A DNA stretch of 64,000 nt from Chryseobacterium sp. c4a (GCF_009900745.1 NZ_WXVU01000016.1:1-64000), one strand, 5' to 3'. Positions 30,052 to 39,583 are shown, counted from the stretch's first letter. Notes: a model not told the origin generated them from the sequence alone. Made by a program: numbers and translations.

Positions 30052-31719
30052 CTAGTATGAAGTCTCGTGCACTTTCACTGCTCTTCCGCTTGGATCATTC
30101 ATCTTTTTGAAAGCTTCGTCCCATTCCAAGGCGATGGGTGTGGAACAAGCAACCGATGGAACCGACGGAACAGTGGCAGCAGCAGTTTCACTAGGGAAGT
30201 GCTCTTCAAAAATAGTTCTGTATCGATATTCCTCTTTGTTTTGAGGTGTGTTTAAAGGGAATCTGAATCTTGCATTAGCCATCATCTCATCCGTAACTTC
30301 TTTCTCAGCTACCTCTTTTAAAGTATCAATCCATGAATATCCTACACCATCAGAAAACTGTTCTTTTTGTCTCCAGGCGATAGAGGCAGGAAGAATATCT
30401 TCAAAGGCTTTTCTTAATACCCATTTTTCAATTTTTCCTTCAGCAACGTTAATCATTTTATCCTGAGGATTAAGAGTCATAGCAATATCCATAAATTCTT
30501 TATCAAGGAAAGGAACTCTTCCTTCTATTCCCCAGCTCATCAAAGCTTTGTTGGCTCTCAGGCAGTCATATAAGTGAAGCTTTCCAAGTTTTCTTACCGT
30601 TTCATCATGGAATTCTTTAGCGTTAGGAGCTTTGTGGAAGTACAGGTATCCACCAAATAACTCATCAGAACCTTCTCCGGATAATACCATTTTGATTCCC
30701 ATTGATTTGATAACTCTCGCTAAAAGATACATTGGAGTGGAAGCTCTGATGGTGGTTACATCATAGGTTTCCAAATGATATATTACATCACGCACTGCAT
30801 CCAGCCCTTCCTGAACCGTAAAGTTAACCTCATGGTGAACAGATCCGATGTGTTCAGCGGCCTTTTGTGCAGCAGCTAAATCAGGAGATCCTACTAAACC
30901 TACCGCAAAACTGTGTAGTCTTGGATACCATGCTTCCTGCGTATCACCACTTTCTATTCTTTGTCTGGCAAACTTTGCTGTAATAGCTGATATAACAGAA
31001 GAATCTAAACCACCGGAAAGTAATACTCCGTAAGGTACATCACTCATCAATTGTCTGTGTACTGCATCCTCAAGACCTTTTCTCAATTTAGAAATATCTG
31101 TATCATTCTCTTTTACATGATCAAAGCTTTCCCACTCTCTGGTATACCACTGTTGAAGCTCAATACCATCCTTGCTATACACCAAATGGCCAGGCAGGAA
31201 GGTTTCGATAGTTTTGCATACACCTTCCAGTGCTTTTAGTTCAGAAGCTACATAATAGTTCCCGTTCTTGTCCCATCCCTGATAAAGAGGACAAATTCCC
31301 ATGTGGTCACGAGCAACCAGGTAAATATCATTTTCAGTATCATATAACGCAAATGCGAAAATCCCGTTTAGCTTTTCAACAAAGTCTTTTCCATATTTTT
31401 GGTAAAGTGCCAGAATAACTTCACAATCAGATTGAGTCTGGAACTCATAGTCGGTAAATTCTTCTTTTAATTCTCTATGATTGTAGATTTCGCCGTTTAC
31501 CGCTAATACTACTTTTCCGTCTTTAGTAAATAAAGGTTGCTTTCCGGAGGTTGGATCAACAATAGCAAGTCTTTCATGGGAGAAAACTACTTTTTCATCC
31601 TGATACACTCCACTCCAATCCGGCCCTCTATGACGAATCTTTTTTGACATTTCTAAAACCTGAGGTCTTAATATCTCGGTTTTTTGCTTGGCATCAAATA
31701 AACATACTATACCACACAT
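30052..31719 (-). CDS. asnB: Asparagine synthase (glutamine-hydrolysing)
   Basis: 555 residues. Cys2 of MCGIVCLFDAK is the glutaminase nucleophile after Met removal. The synthetase half carries the ATP-pyrophosphatase loop LLSGGLDSSVISA near residue 235 and LSGEGSDELFGGYLYFH. It turns aspartate, glutamine and ATP into asparagine in the cytosol. The length matches the family. A TACTTTTG promoter lies about 20 bases upstream. Confidence 0.97.
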   Translation of the reverse strand: MCGIVCLFDAKQKTEILRPQVLEMSKKIRHRGPDWSGVYQDEKVVFSHERLAIVDPTSGKQPLFTKDGKVVLAVNGEIYNHRELKEEFTDYEFQTQSDCEVILALYQKYGKDFVEKLNGIFAFALYDTENDIYLVARDHMGICPLYQGWDKNGNYYVASELKALEGVCKTIETFLPGHLVYSKDGIELQQWYTREWESFDHVKENDTDISKLRKGLEDAVHRQLMSDVPYGVLLSGGLDSSVISAITAKFARQRIESGDTQEAWYPRLHSFAVGLVGSPDLAAAQKAAEHIGSVHHEVNFTVQEGLDAVRDVIYHLETYDVTTIRASTPMYLLARVIKSMGIKMVLSGEGSDELFGGYLYFHKAPNAKEFHDETVRKLGKLHLYDCLRANKALMSWGIEGRVPFLDKEFMDIAMTLNPQDKMINVAEGKIEKWVLRKAFEDILPASIAWRQKEQFSDGVGYSWIDTLKEVAEKEVTDEMMANARFRFPLNTPQNKEEYRYRTIFEEHFPSETAAATVPSVPSVACSTPIALEWDEAFKKMNDPSGRAVKVHETSY

Positions 31720-31739
31720 ATTTTTATTATTTATAGTGA

Positions 31740-31770
31740 CAAAAGTATAAGGGATGTTTATAAATCACAA
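31740..31770 (-). promoter_or_regulatory. Probable asnB promoter
   Basis: On the minus strand TACTTTTG (complement of 31740-31747) fits the Bacteroidota -7 element TAnnTTTG. A TTG (31768-31770) lies 20 bases further upstream. Confidence 0.6.
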
Positions 31771-31957
31771 TTAAAAATACGTATAAGTTTAAATTTTTAA
31801 TTAATTAATTTATTTTGAAGAAAAAAATTAACTATTTGAAGTAATTAATATGTTTTTAATTGATTTTTTTCGCTGGGATAAAATGATTGTAACCTCTATA
31901 CGAAATAAAAATGACATATTTCTTAATATATGATAATTTATTCTGCGAATTTTAGCC

Positions 31958-32042
31958 CTTACTTTGTGGCTCGAAATAATTTTTTTTCATCATTTGTGTT
32001 TTTACCTTCTTGCAATTCTCATGCAAGAAGGTTTTGTTTTTT
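31958..32042 (+). ncRNA. Possible small RNA ending at an orphan terminator
   Basis: accttcttgca (32004-32014) and tgcaagaaggt (32022-32032) form an 11-bp hairpin followed by a T-rich run, a good plus-strand terminator. No plus-strand gene precedes it; asnB runs the other way. A promoter-like ttactttgtgg lies near 31958. A short transcript of about 70 bases is inferred. Confidence 0.3.
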
Positions 32043-32471
32043 ATAGACTTTTTTAATCGGTCATATTATTCCATTGGTACAAATAAGATTTCTCTTCATA
32101 CCAATAGATTTAAAGCTTACAATGGTTTCTTTGCTTAATAAGATAGCAAGAGTGTGCATTGTGGGCCAACTTTTTTAAATGAGTAAACGTTTTGTATTCT
32201 TTATAGGATGAATTCCGGGTGGTTTTTGTGTTTCCGGAGTAGAATCACTATTTAGGGGTAAGAACTGATATATGGGCTTCCATAGCCCTGCTTAGAAGGC
32301 TGGGATGATGAAAAGCTAGACTTAAAATTAAGTACAGTTCTTTTATTCATAATAATATTTGCCACAAAGTAATTTATAGAGTTTATAAATTTACTTTACA
32401 ACATCAAAACGGTTAATCTATAGAGTTAGTAGGGAATATGGAGGAAATGTTACATCATGAGCTGTAAAAAC

Positions 32472-32501
32472 AAAAAAACTACCCCTTGGAGTAGTTTTTT
32501 A
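32472..32501 (-). terminator. Intrinsic terminator of the rRNA methyltransferase gene
   Basis: aaaaaactac (32473-32482) pairs with gtagtttttt (32491-32500), 21 bases past the stop. Confidence 0.8.
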
Positions 32502-32521
32502 TTGTTATTTTGTAAAGTCTG

Positions 32522-33727
32522 TTAAGACACTCTTTCAATTAAGGCCATATAGAATCCATCATAACCTGTACTTGGCATTACCTTTTCATCTTTAACCATT
32601 TTGAATCCAGGATTATTTTTTAGGAATTCCTCTACCTGCAGATTGTTTTCTGATGGAAGGATAGAACATGTTGCATATACCATCTTTCCTCCCTTTTTAA
32701 GCATTTTAGAATAATCCTGAAGGATTTGTTGCTGCTCTTTTTTGATTCTGTCAATAAAGTCCTGATCAATTTTCCACTTACTGTCAGGATTTCTTTTTAA
32801 AACTCCAAGACCTGAACATGGTGCATCAATCAATAATCTGTCTGCTTTATCATGAAGACGTTTGATCACTTTATTATCTGCAATCATACGGGTCTCAATA
32901 TTATGAGCTCCGGCTCTTTTAGCACGACGCTTCAATTCAGCCAGTTTCCACTCAAAAATGTCTAAAGCTATAATTTGTCCTTTATTTCTCATTAATGCTG
33001 CAAGGTGAAGCGTTTTCCCTCCTGCACCCGCACATGCATCAATAACTCTTTGTCCTTCTTTTACGTCAAGGAAATATCCGATCTTCTGAGAAGAAGCATC
33101 CTGAACTTCAAACAATCCTTCTTTAAAAGCTGTCGTAAGGAAAACATTCTTTTTCTCTTCCAATTGTACTGCATCAGGATAGTTTTTGATAGGGAAGGAT
33201 ACTACTCCTTCATCTGAAAGGTCAGAAATAAGTTCCTTTGTAGTTGTCTTTAATGAATTTGTTCTCAACACTGTAGGAGCTTGCTCATTTAAAGCAATCA
33301 TTTCTCTTTCCCAGTTAGCTCCCAATTCTTTTTCCAAAGTTTCTGCCAACCAATCTGGAATAGAATGCTCAATTGCTTTTGTAGGAACTGTATTCTTTTT
33401 AAGTTTAGTAAGGATGTCCGCAATTTTGATTCCGTCAAACTCTTCAAACTTTTTATAATTGGTCTTGCTCCAAAGAAGGTAGGCAATGATAAGTTTATAG
33501 ATATTGTTAGGTTTTACCCCTTCGCCCATATAGTATTCAAGGCGTTTTTTCCAACGGATAATATTGTAGAAAATCTCAGAAACAACGGCTCTGTCCTGGC
33601 TTCCCCATTTTTTGTTTGCCTTTAAAAGTCTTTCAATCACTTTATCGGCATATTTGTTTTTTTCAAAAAATGTCTCCTGTAAGGCATCGTGAATTCCGAT
33701 TGCCAAGTTTCTGTGAATAAGTTCCAT
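32522..33727 (-). CDS. RsmB/NOP-family RNA (cytosine-5) methyltransferase
   Basis: 401 residues. An N-terminal NusB/RsmB-like helical part is followed by a SAM-dependent domain: VIDACAGAGGKTLHLAALM (SAM loop), LIDAPCSGLGVLKRNPDSKW and MVYATCSILPSENNLQVEEF, with the two cysteines used for catalysis and release in m5C enzymes. It most likely modifies 16S rRNA C967-like or a related site. Monocistronic. Confidence 0.92.
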   Translation of the reverse strand: MELIHRNLAIGIHDALQETFFEKNKYADKVIERLLKANKKWGSQDRAVVSEIFYNIIRWKKRLEYYMGEGVKPNNIYKLIIAYLLWSKTNYKKFEEFDGIKIADILTKLKKNTVPTKAIEHSIPDWLAETLEKELGANWEREMIALNEQAPTVLRTNSLKTTTKELISDLSDEGVVSFPIKNYPDAVQLEEKKNVFLTTAFKEGLFEVQDASSQKIGYFLDVKEGQRVIDACAGAGGKTLHLAALMRNKGQIIALDIFEWKLAELKRRAKRAGAHNIETRMIADNKVIKRLHDKADRLLIDAPCSGLGVLKRNPDSKWKIDQDFIDRIKKEQQQILQDYSKMLKKGGKMVYATCSILPSENNLQVEEFLKNNPGFKMVKDEKVMPSTGYDGFYMALIERVS

Positions 33728-34204
33728 AAGTTTGCTTCGCTGTTTGAATCTGCAAAAATACGAATTAAAGTTGAGAGTTCAGAATTGAGTTGCAGAGTTT
33801 GAAGGTGAAAGGGGATTTGAGAAATAGGGAAGAAGGTTTTAGGCTTAGAATAAATGATGAATAATGTTATACATCACTTATTTTTTTTAATGAATAAGAA
33901 AGATAATGTTGAATCTGCAATGATTTTTTCAGAAGATTTTTATTTTTTTATTCGGTTACAATACTTTTTCTTCTAGAGATGAATGAACTTATCTCTTTGC
34001 TTAAATGAAAAGTTTTTTTGAATAAAACGTGCACGGTTTATTAATATGTGTTATTTTCTTTACATTTAACTAATCGATATTGGTATAATTCACTTAATGG
34101 TGTAAAATAAATGGTGAATTATAGAGTGTTTATTATCTATTATACTGATCTTTATCTCTTGACTTCAACCTTTAAAAAGCCCTACCTTTGCAAAAAATTA
34201 AAAT
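33728..34204. other. Intergenic region upstream of yjdM
   Basis: About 480 AT-rich bases between divergent genes. It holds the yjdM promoter at its right end. The part near 33770-33830 (gagagttcagaattgagttg) resembles decayed repeat text. No gene seen. Confidence 0.5.
34158..34190 (+). promoter_or_regulatory. Promoter of yjdM
   Basis: cttg at 34158-34161 and tacctttg at 34183-34190, 21 bases apart, fit the Bacteroidota TTTG/TAnnTTTG promoter. The start codon follows 14 bases later. Confidence 0.7.
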
Positions 34205-34549
34205 ATGAGTGATACAGTAATTTGTCCGAAATGTAGCTCCGAGTTTACTTACCCGAGTGATAACATGATGGTATGTTCTCAGTGTTTCTACGAATGGAAT
34301 CCTGAGGAAGCAGCTTCTGAAGCAGCCAACGAGGGAAAAATATTGGACTCTAACGGAAATGAACTTCAGGATGGTGATTCTGTAGTAGTGGTAAAGGATC
34401 TTCCTGTAAAAGGAGCACCGAAACCGGTAAAAGCTGGTACTAAAGTGAAAAATATCCGACTGAGACCGGGAAGCGATCATAATATCGACTGCAAAATTGA
34501 TGGTTTTGGAGCAATGGCTTTAAAATCAGAGTTTGTGAAGAAAGCTTAA
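34205..34549 (+). CDS. yjdM: YjdM (PhnA-type) zinc-ribbon protein
   Basis: 114 residues. The N-terminal zinc ribbon CPKCSSEFTYPSDNMMVCSQC has the four cysteines. The C-terminal PhnA-type domain holds LDSNGNELQDGDSVVVVKDLPVKG and LRPGSDHNIDCKIDGFGAM. YjdM was once linked to alkylphosphonate use, but its function is unsettled. A 25-codon frame overlaps its stop (taatg). Confidence 0.93.
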   Translation: MSDTVICPKCSSEFTYPSDNMMVCSQCFYEWNPEEAASEAANEGKILDSNGNELQDGDSVVVVKDLPVKGAPKPVKAGTKVKNIRLRPGSDHNIDCKIDGFGAMALKSEFVKKA

Positions 34550-34626
34550 TGGCTATTACAGAGCTTTTGGCTGAATACCATAAAAAAAGGAAAGAATTGG
34601 ACAGTGTAATCTTTCAAAAGACTTAA
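34549..34626 (+). CDS. Possible 25-residue coupled reading frame
   Basis: ATG at 34549 overlaps the yjdM stop as taatg and reads MAITELLAEYHKKRKELDSV then IFQKT and stop. It is lysine/glutamate-rich and helix-forming. It could be a truncated gene remnant or a chance frame. The overlap is the only support. Confidence 0.2.
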   Translation: MAITELLAEYHKKRKELDSVIFQKT

Positions 34627-34888
34627 TTGCAAGATTGCTAATGTCCGTCTAGAAGGCAGAAAGAGAAATAACCAATAATTTCCTTATGCTGTGGAAATAC
34701 AAATGTAAGAAAAAGTTTAATAACAGATTCTTATGTTTGTATTTTTTTTATAGATAAGTATAAGGAAATGTATGAGTTATGTTTTGTTTTGAAAGGGTGC
34801 GAAATTTGAAAAATTGAGTAAATAAAGGCTCTGAAGTTAAAGAATAGAATGCCAAATTTACGGATGGTTTCTCTTCGCTTTTTTTGAT
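34550..34888. other. Intergenic region between yjdM and the ABC ATPase gene
   Basis: About 340 bases. Apart from the possible 25-codon frame at its left end it shows no gene, and no strong hairpin for either converging gene. Confidence 0.45.
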
Positions 34889-35824
34889 TTATATAAATGA
34901 AATAGTAACAGAACCGGATAACTTTTCATCTGTATAAACCACCAATTCCTTATCTTTTGCTTTTACTTTGTTCCAATAATAATTTCCTGCAAATCTGCTT
35001 TCCAAAACTTCTGCTTCAAGACCATTTTCGGAGATCTTTATTCCCTTCGGATAATAGAAAAACTTTGAAAGATTAAAATGAGCTGCTTCTTCCTCATCGA
35101 AGATATTAACTTCTCCAAATAATTTGGCAACATAAGAATTGTAAGGATTTCTATAGGTTTCCTCAGGGCTGTCATTTTGAATAAGTCTTCCATCCTGAAG
35201 AATAACGATCTGATCCAGCCATGGCATAATGTCCTGAAGTTCGTGAGTAGAAATAACTAGGGAGATCTGATGCTCCTTTACATATCGGAAAAGCCTTTCT
35301 CTAAGCTCTATTTTTCTTGGAAAATCCAGATTACTGAATGGCTCATCTAAAATAAGGAGTTTAGGTAAAACAGATAGCGCTCGGGCAAGGGCAACTCTTT
35401 GCTGCTGCCCTCCACTTAAATATTTAGGAAGTATATCGGCATATTCCTGAAGCCCGACTACTTCAAGAAGTTCAAGAACCGTTTCTCTTTTTTTTGCTAA
35501 ATTGATATTTGAAATAAATTTACCTACATTTTCGGCAACGGTAGCATAGGGCATAAGGTCAAAATTCTGTGCTACAAACTTCATTTCGGCTTCTCCGGGA
35601 ACAAGATTTCCTTTGGGACCTAGTAATCTGATTCCATCAAAGGTAATGTCTCCGCTTTCCCAATCCAGCAAACCATACATCAGGCTTAAAAGGGTAGATT
35701 TTCCACATCCACTTTCTCCGGCAAGAGCAATGATTTTATTGGCTTCAAATCTTAAATTAAGGTTTTGAAACAACGGTTTTTCTTTGGTGTGAGAGAAGAA
35801 TAAATTGTTTATTTCTAAAAGCAT
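34889..35824 (-). CDS. ABC transporter ATP-binding protein (FbpC/PotA-like)
   Basis: 311 residues. Walker A GESGCGKST, signature LSGGQQQRVALARAL and Walker B LLILDEPFSNLDFPR are intact, with a switch His in VISTHELQD. A C-terminal domain of about 80 residues (NGLEAEVLESRFAGNYYWNK) resembles the TOBE-like regulatory domain of iron, spermidine or sulfate importers. No permease or binding protein is adjacent, so its partners lie elsewhere. Confidence 0.9.
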   Translation of the reverse strand: MLLEINNLFFSHTKEKPLFQNLNLRFEANKIIALAGESGCGKSTLLSLMYGLLDWESGDITFDGIRLLGPKGNLVPGEAEMKFVAQNFDLMPYATVAENVGKFISNINLAKKRETVLELLEVVGLQEYADILPKYLSGGQQQRVALARALSVLPKLLILDEPFSNLDFPRKIELRERLFRYVKEHQISLVISTHELQDIMPWLDQIVILQDGRLIQNDSPEETYRNPYNSYVAKLFGEVNIFDEEEAAHFNLSKFFYYPKGIKISENGLEAEVLESRFAGNYYWNKVKAKDKELVVYTDEKLSGSVTISFI

Positions 35825-35899
35825 ATTACAAATGTAAGGTTTTTATGAAAACATAATTTTTTTTATTATATTAGCGGGAGTAATAAAAATAAATCAAAA

Positions 35900-36559
35900 A
35901 TGAGAAAAAAACTGTTTTCGTTAGCTATTCCTGCTTTATTCGTTACTGCCGTAATGGTTTCTTGTAAAAAAGATAAACCGCTTACCAGTGAAAGTAATGA
36001 AGTGACTACAACCAAAGATGGTAACCAGTACACTTTGGATACGCTAAACAGTAAGGTTGAATGGAAAGGATACAAAGTATTTAAATCTGAAAATACGAGC
36101 CACTTCGGAACCATTAAGTTTGAAAGTGGAGATGTAACAGTGAAGGATGGAAAACTGGAAAGCGGTAAATTCGTTGCTGATATGAACTCTCTTACTTCTG
36201 TAGACCTGAAAGACAGTCCTGAAGATATGGGGAAATTAAATGGTCACCTAAAGAGTGGTGATTTCTTTGAAGTAGAAAAATTCCCTACCGCTTCTTATGA
36301 AATTACAAAGGTTACTCCTGCTACCGAAGGTGATTATAATACTCTTTTGGATGGTAATTTAACAATTAAAGGAATTACGAAGCCTGTTCAGTTTAAAGCA
36401 AATGTTTCTGTGAAAGATGGAGACGTAAGTATTGCTACTGAGCCAAAGGATATTAAGAGAGAAGAGTTTGGCGTGAAGTTCCAGGCTCCTGCTGAAAACG
36501 GAGTGATTAAAGATGAGGTAACTCTTCAAATCAACGTGAAAGCTTTAGAAAAGAAATAA
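35900..36559 (+). CDS. YceI-family lipoprotein
   Basis: 219 residues. Lipoprotein signal MRKKLFSLAIPALFVTAVMV ends before SCKKDK. The body (LDTLNSKVEWKGYKVF; HFGTIKFESGDVTVKDGKL; ITKPVQFKANVSV; DVSIATEPKDIKREEFGVKF) is the YceI eight-stranded barrel that binds polyisoprenoids or other amphiphiles in the envelope. The lipid anchor places it on a periplasmic membrane face. Confidence 0.93.
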   Translation: MRKKLFSLAIPALFVTAVMVSCKKDKPLTSESNEVTTTKDGNQYTLDTLNSKVEWKGYKVFKSENTSHFGTIKFESGDVTVKDGKLESGKFVADMNSLTSVDLKDSPEDMGKLNGHLKSGDFFEVEKFPTASYEITKVTPATEGDYNTLLDGNLTIKGITKPVQFKANVSVKDGDVSIATEPKDIKREEFGVKFQAPAENGVIKDEVTLQINVKALEKK

Positions 36560-36591
36560 TTTTTTTATTTAAGTGAAATAAGTGATTGAAG

Positions 36592-36622
36592 TCTGCCTCT
36601 CGAAAAAGAGGCAGATTTTTTT
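36592..36622 (+). terminator. Terminator of the YceI gene
   Basis: tctgcctct (36592-36600) pairs with agaggcaga (36607-36615), then seven T. Confidence 0.9.
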
Positions 36623-36653
36623 ATGACGGACTTATTATTCAACTTAAAAGTCG

Positions 36654-36661
36654 TATTTTTG
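36654..36661 (+). promoter_or_regulatory. -7 element of the pheS promoter
   Basis: tatttttg at 36654-36661 fits TAnnTTTG, 25 bases before the pheS start. No clear TTTG is seen upstream at the usual distance. Confidence 0.5.
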
Positions 36662-36686
36662 CAAAACATTTTGAAAGGGTAAAATA

Positions 36687-37697
36687 ATGATAGAAAAGAT
36701 AGAAGAACTACTGATCGAAGTAAACGGCTTCAATGCTACCTCTAAGGAAGAGATAGAGAACTTCCGTATCAAGTACAACGGTAAAAAAGGAGTTCTGAAT
36801 GATTTTTTTGAAAAATTTAAAGAAGTTCCTAACGACCAGAAGAAAGAATTCGGACAGAAGATCAATACTTTGAAGCAAGCAGTTGCTGTGAAATTGGAGG
36901 ATTTGAAAAGTGCTTCCGCATCTTCTGTGGTGGTAGAAAAAGAAGATCTTACAAGACCGGCATTTCCATTGGATTTGGGGTCAAGACATCCGATCAACCT
37001 GGTAAAAAACAGAATCATTGAAATCTTTAAATCGATTGGATTTGCAGTGGCAGATGGTCCTGAGATTGAAGATGACTGGCATAACTTTACCGCATTGAAT
37101 CTTCCGGAATATCACCCGGCAAGAGATATGCAGGATACATTCTTTATTGAGCAGAATCCGGATATTCTTTTGAGAACGCATACTTCTTCTGTACAGACTC
37201 GTTATATGGAAGAAAACCAGCCGCCTATCAGAATTTTATCTCCGGGAAGAGTATTCAGAAATGAAGCAATTTCTTCACGTTCTCACTGTATCTTTCACCA
37301 GATTGAAGGATTGTATATCGATGAGAATGTAAGCTTTGCAGATTTAAAGCAAACAATCCAGTTCTTTACTACTGAACTTTTCGGAAAGTCTAAAATCAGA
37401 ATGAGACCTTCTTACTTCCCATTCACTGAGCCTAGTGCTGAGATTGATGTATATTGGGGATTAAACTCTGAAACAGATTACAGAATCACAAAGGGAACAG
37501 GATGGTTAGAAATTATGGGTTGTGGAATGGTAGATCCTGCTGTATTAAAGAATGTAAATATTGATTCTGAGAAATATTCAGGATATGCATTCGGAATGGG
37601 AATTGAAAGAATTACCATGCTTCTGTACCAAATGAGCGATATCAGAATGTTCTTTGAAAATGATATAAGAACCTTGGAGCAATTCAAGACATTATAA
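36687..37697 (+). CDS. pheS: Phenylalanyl-tRNA synthetase alpha subunit
   Basis: 336 residues. The N-terminal coiled coil (MIEKIEELLIEVNGFN) binds tRNA. The class II catalytic core shows GPEIEDDWHNFTALNLPEYHPARDMQDTFFI, RTHTSSVQ and motif 3 FGMGIERITMLLYQM. It charges tRNA-Phe together with PheT, which is not next to it here; separation of the two genes is common in this phylum. Confidence 0.97.
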   Translation: MIEKIEELLIEVNGFNATSKEEIENFRIKYNGKKGVLNDFFEKFKEVPNDQKKEFGQKINTLKQAVAVKLEDLKSASASSVVVEKEDLTRPAFPLDLGSRHPINLVKNRIIEIFKSIGFAVADGPEIEDDWHNFTALNLPEYHPARDMQDTFFIEQNPDILLRTHTSSVQTRYMEENQPPIRILSPGRVFRNEAISSRSHCIFHQIEGLYIDENVSFADLKQTIQFFTTELFGKSKIRMRPSYFPFTEPSAEIDVYWGLNSETDYRITKGTGWLEIMGCGMVDPAVLKNVNIDSEKYSGYAFGMGIERITMLLYQMSDIRMFFENDIRTLEQFKTL

Positions 37698-37702
37698 TAA
37701 AT

Positions 37703-37733
37703 AAACCTCCGGAGCTCCGGAGGTTTTTGTTTT
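37703..37733 (+). terminator. pheS terminator
   Basis: A perfect palindrome of 12-bp arms (37703-37714 with 37715-37726) is followed by a T-rich run. Confidence 0.85.
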
Positions 37734-38050
37734 TAATTACTGACCTAAGAAACAAAACGTAATTAAAAACTGATCTTATTGAAAATTTACACGTGTCTGT
37801 TTCTTATGTCCATACTTCGGTTCGAATCTGCTAGGTATCTCAAAGAAGTATTGACATTGAAGCCCCTTTGCTGCTCCTATAATAAAGACAACACTGGTTG
37901 AAAATATATTACATGGACTATTGGAAAGTTGAAATATTTCTAATAATTCTCATCTAACTGTTTTATTTTTGTTTGGATTTAATTATTTAGTCATTTTCTT
38001 TGGCATTACTTTTAGGTTTATATATTTTTATGAAACTAAAATAAATACTG
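37734..38050. other. Intergenic region before the outer-membrane protein gene
   Basis: About 320 bases, AT-rich toward the gene. No coding sequence and no clear -7 element were found. Confidence 0.45.
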
Positions 38051-38590
38051 ATGAAAAAATTATTATTTCCACTTTTACTTGTAGGAGTGAGCATTAATGC
38101 ACAAAAAATTGAAGTTTCTGCCAGTTATGGAACCCCTTCTGTATATGGAGTTGCCTATGATCTGGGTTCGTCTATTGTTGGTTCTATAACAGATACCCAG
38201 GCACCTTCCAGTAACGGGGTGTTGGCATTTGGACTGATGGTTTACAGTAAAGATATGAAATGGCGCTATGGAGCGGATGTAACTAGTGAGCTCTATGGAA
38301 AAACCGAGTCTATTTCGAAACAAAATATAATATCCATTCTTCCCAAAGTAGATTATTTCTGGCTTCGGAAGCAAAAGTTGGGATTGTATTCGGGAGGAAG
38401 TATTGGAATTAATTTTATCAATACAACCTATACCAGCACAGATAGGATGAAGCGTAAGGATAACAGTACAGGATTTGGGTTTAATGTTGTTCCTATAGGT
38501 TTAAGATATGGAGGTGATCTAAGTGTTTTTGTAGAGACCAATATTGGAATGAAAGGAATTGTACAAGCCGGCGTTTCTTATAGATTTTAG
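38051..38590 (+). CDS. Probable outer-membrane beta-barrel protein
   Basis: 179 residues. Signal peptide MKKLLFPLLLVGVSINAQ. The mature part alternates hydrophobic and polar residues in short strands (IEVSASYGTPSVYGVAYDLG; KWRYGADVTSELYG; LGLYSGGSIGINFI; GIVQAGVSYRF), and the final residue is Phe, as in small outer-membrane barrels. No specific function can be given. Confidence 0.7.
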   Translation: MKKLLFPLLLVGVSINAQKIEVSASYGTPSVYGVAYDLGSSIVGSITDTQAPSSNGVLAFGLMVYSKDMKWRYGADVTSELYGKTESISKQNIISILPKVDYFWLRKQKLGLYSGGSIGINFINTTYTSTDRMKRKDNSTGFGFNVVPIGLRYGGDLSVFVETNIGMKGIVQAGVSYRF

Positions 38591-38602
38591 TCAACCATAT
38601 AA

Positions 38603-38637
38603 AAAAGAGGTCATCAGCTGCTCTGATGACCTCTTTT
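38603..38637. terminator. Bidirectional terminator
   Basis: Perfect 15-bp stem (38603-38617 with 38623-38637), loop ctgct, A and T runs on both sides, between converging genes. Confidence 0.9.
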
Positions 38638-38661
38638 CGTATTTTGGAATCTAATAATACT

Positions 38662-39432
38662 TTATTTGGTAAACTTTAAAGGATATTTTACATTTTTGTA
38701 ATCGTCAATACTAGCCTTCAGTGATCCTACTGCTAATTCCGCTTTTAACAGCATAGGAATATGGTTGGCATCATTAGATACCCACATCGTTACCCCTTCT
38801 TTTTCTTTAAAGACTCTTCCGCTTTTTACAGATGGAATAATTTTTAAACAGTTGATTGTTCCGAATTTTGTCTTTAAGTCCTCAGTTCCTATCACTTTAA
38901 GCTGAAAAGGAAACATTTCATCATCAATCCATACATTCATATTGATTACTGTTCCTACTTTTAGCTCATCCTGGCTCTTGCTTCTAAGGTAATAAAAACA
39001 GGAAAGCATATCCTGAACTCCTTTTACAGATTTGATTACTTTTGAACCATTAGCTGGTGTTTTCTTATCAGTTAATATTAAAGTATTGTTATCGTGATTA
39101 AATGCTGTTTCAAAATGCTGACGATAGCTTCCCTCACGTACATTTCGAACATAATAGCTAGGCAGACTTGTCGCGGAATCAATAAAACTTTCGTATAAAT
39201 CTTCTACTTTAAAGAACGCTTTTACAGCACCTGTCGTTTGGCCTGTTCCTTTTACATACAAATGCGGCGCTCCTTTGTAAGTCGTTTTTTTGGTGGTAAG
39301 ATTAGCAGTTCCAGCATTTAAGAATCCATAGTGAATTCTTAGGGTGATAGATTCACCGTCTGCTACGTTATCAATCTGGGCTGAACCTAGAAAGAAGATA
39401 AAGACTGCTAAAAGGTTTAAGATTTTCTTCAT
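38662..39432 (-). CDS. DUF3108-family exported protein
   Basis: 256 residues. Signal MKKILNLLAVFIFFLGSAQ. The body (SITLRIHYGFLNAGTANLTT; YYVRNVREGSYRQHFETAFN; MLSCFYYLRSK; VTMWVSNDANHIPMLLKAEL) follows the DUF3108 pattern of periplasmic proteins of unknown role. It is divergent from the ferredoxin-reductase operon. Confidence 0.85.
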   Translation of the reverse strand: MKKILNLLAVFIFFLGSAQIDNVADGESITLRIHYGFLNAGTANLTTKKTTYKGAPHLYVKGTGQTTGAVKAFFKVEDLYESFIDSATSLPSYYVRNVREGSYRQHFETAFNHDNNTLILTDKKTPANGSKVIKSVKGVQDMLSCFYYLRSKSQDELKVGTVINMNVWIDDEMFPFQLKVIGTEDLKTKFGTINCLKIIPSVKSGRVFKEKEGVTMWVSNDANHIPMLLKAELAVGSLKASIDDYKNVKYPLKFTK

Positions 39433-39543
39433 GGTATGTCGTTTACAAAAATATTGCCAAATTTAAAATCTTAATTGCTAGATATTTGACAAATCTCAGG
39501 TTTTTATTTAGAATCAATTAAATATGCTTCGCATTAAAATTAG

Positions 39544-39551
39544 TAAATTTG
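39544..39551 (+). promoter_or_regulatory. -7 element of the ferredoxin reductase promoter
   Basis: taaatttg at 39544-39551 matches TAnnTTTG, 32 bases before the start codon. Confidence 0.55.
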
Positions 39552-39583
39552 CAGTTACATGTATAATTAAATTATCTTAAATT

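Larger units (their letters stand above)
31720..32521. other. Long intergenic region
   Basis: About 800 bases with no convincing gene. It holds the asnB promoter, an orphan plus-strand terminator near 32004-32042, and the rRNA-methyltransferase terminator near 32472. The part from 32050 to 32460 shows only short, broken frames. Confidence 0.5.

Noticed and set aside
31720..32521. tRNA or rRNA gene in the long gap
   Set aside because: No cloverleaf arms, no CCA end and no conserved rRNA text were found.
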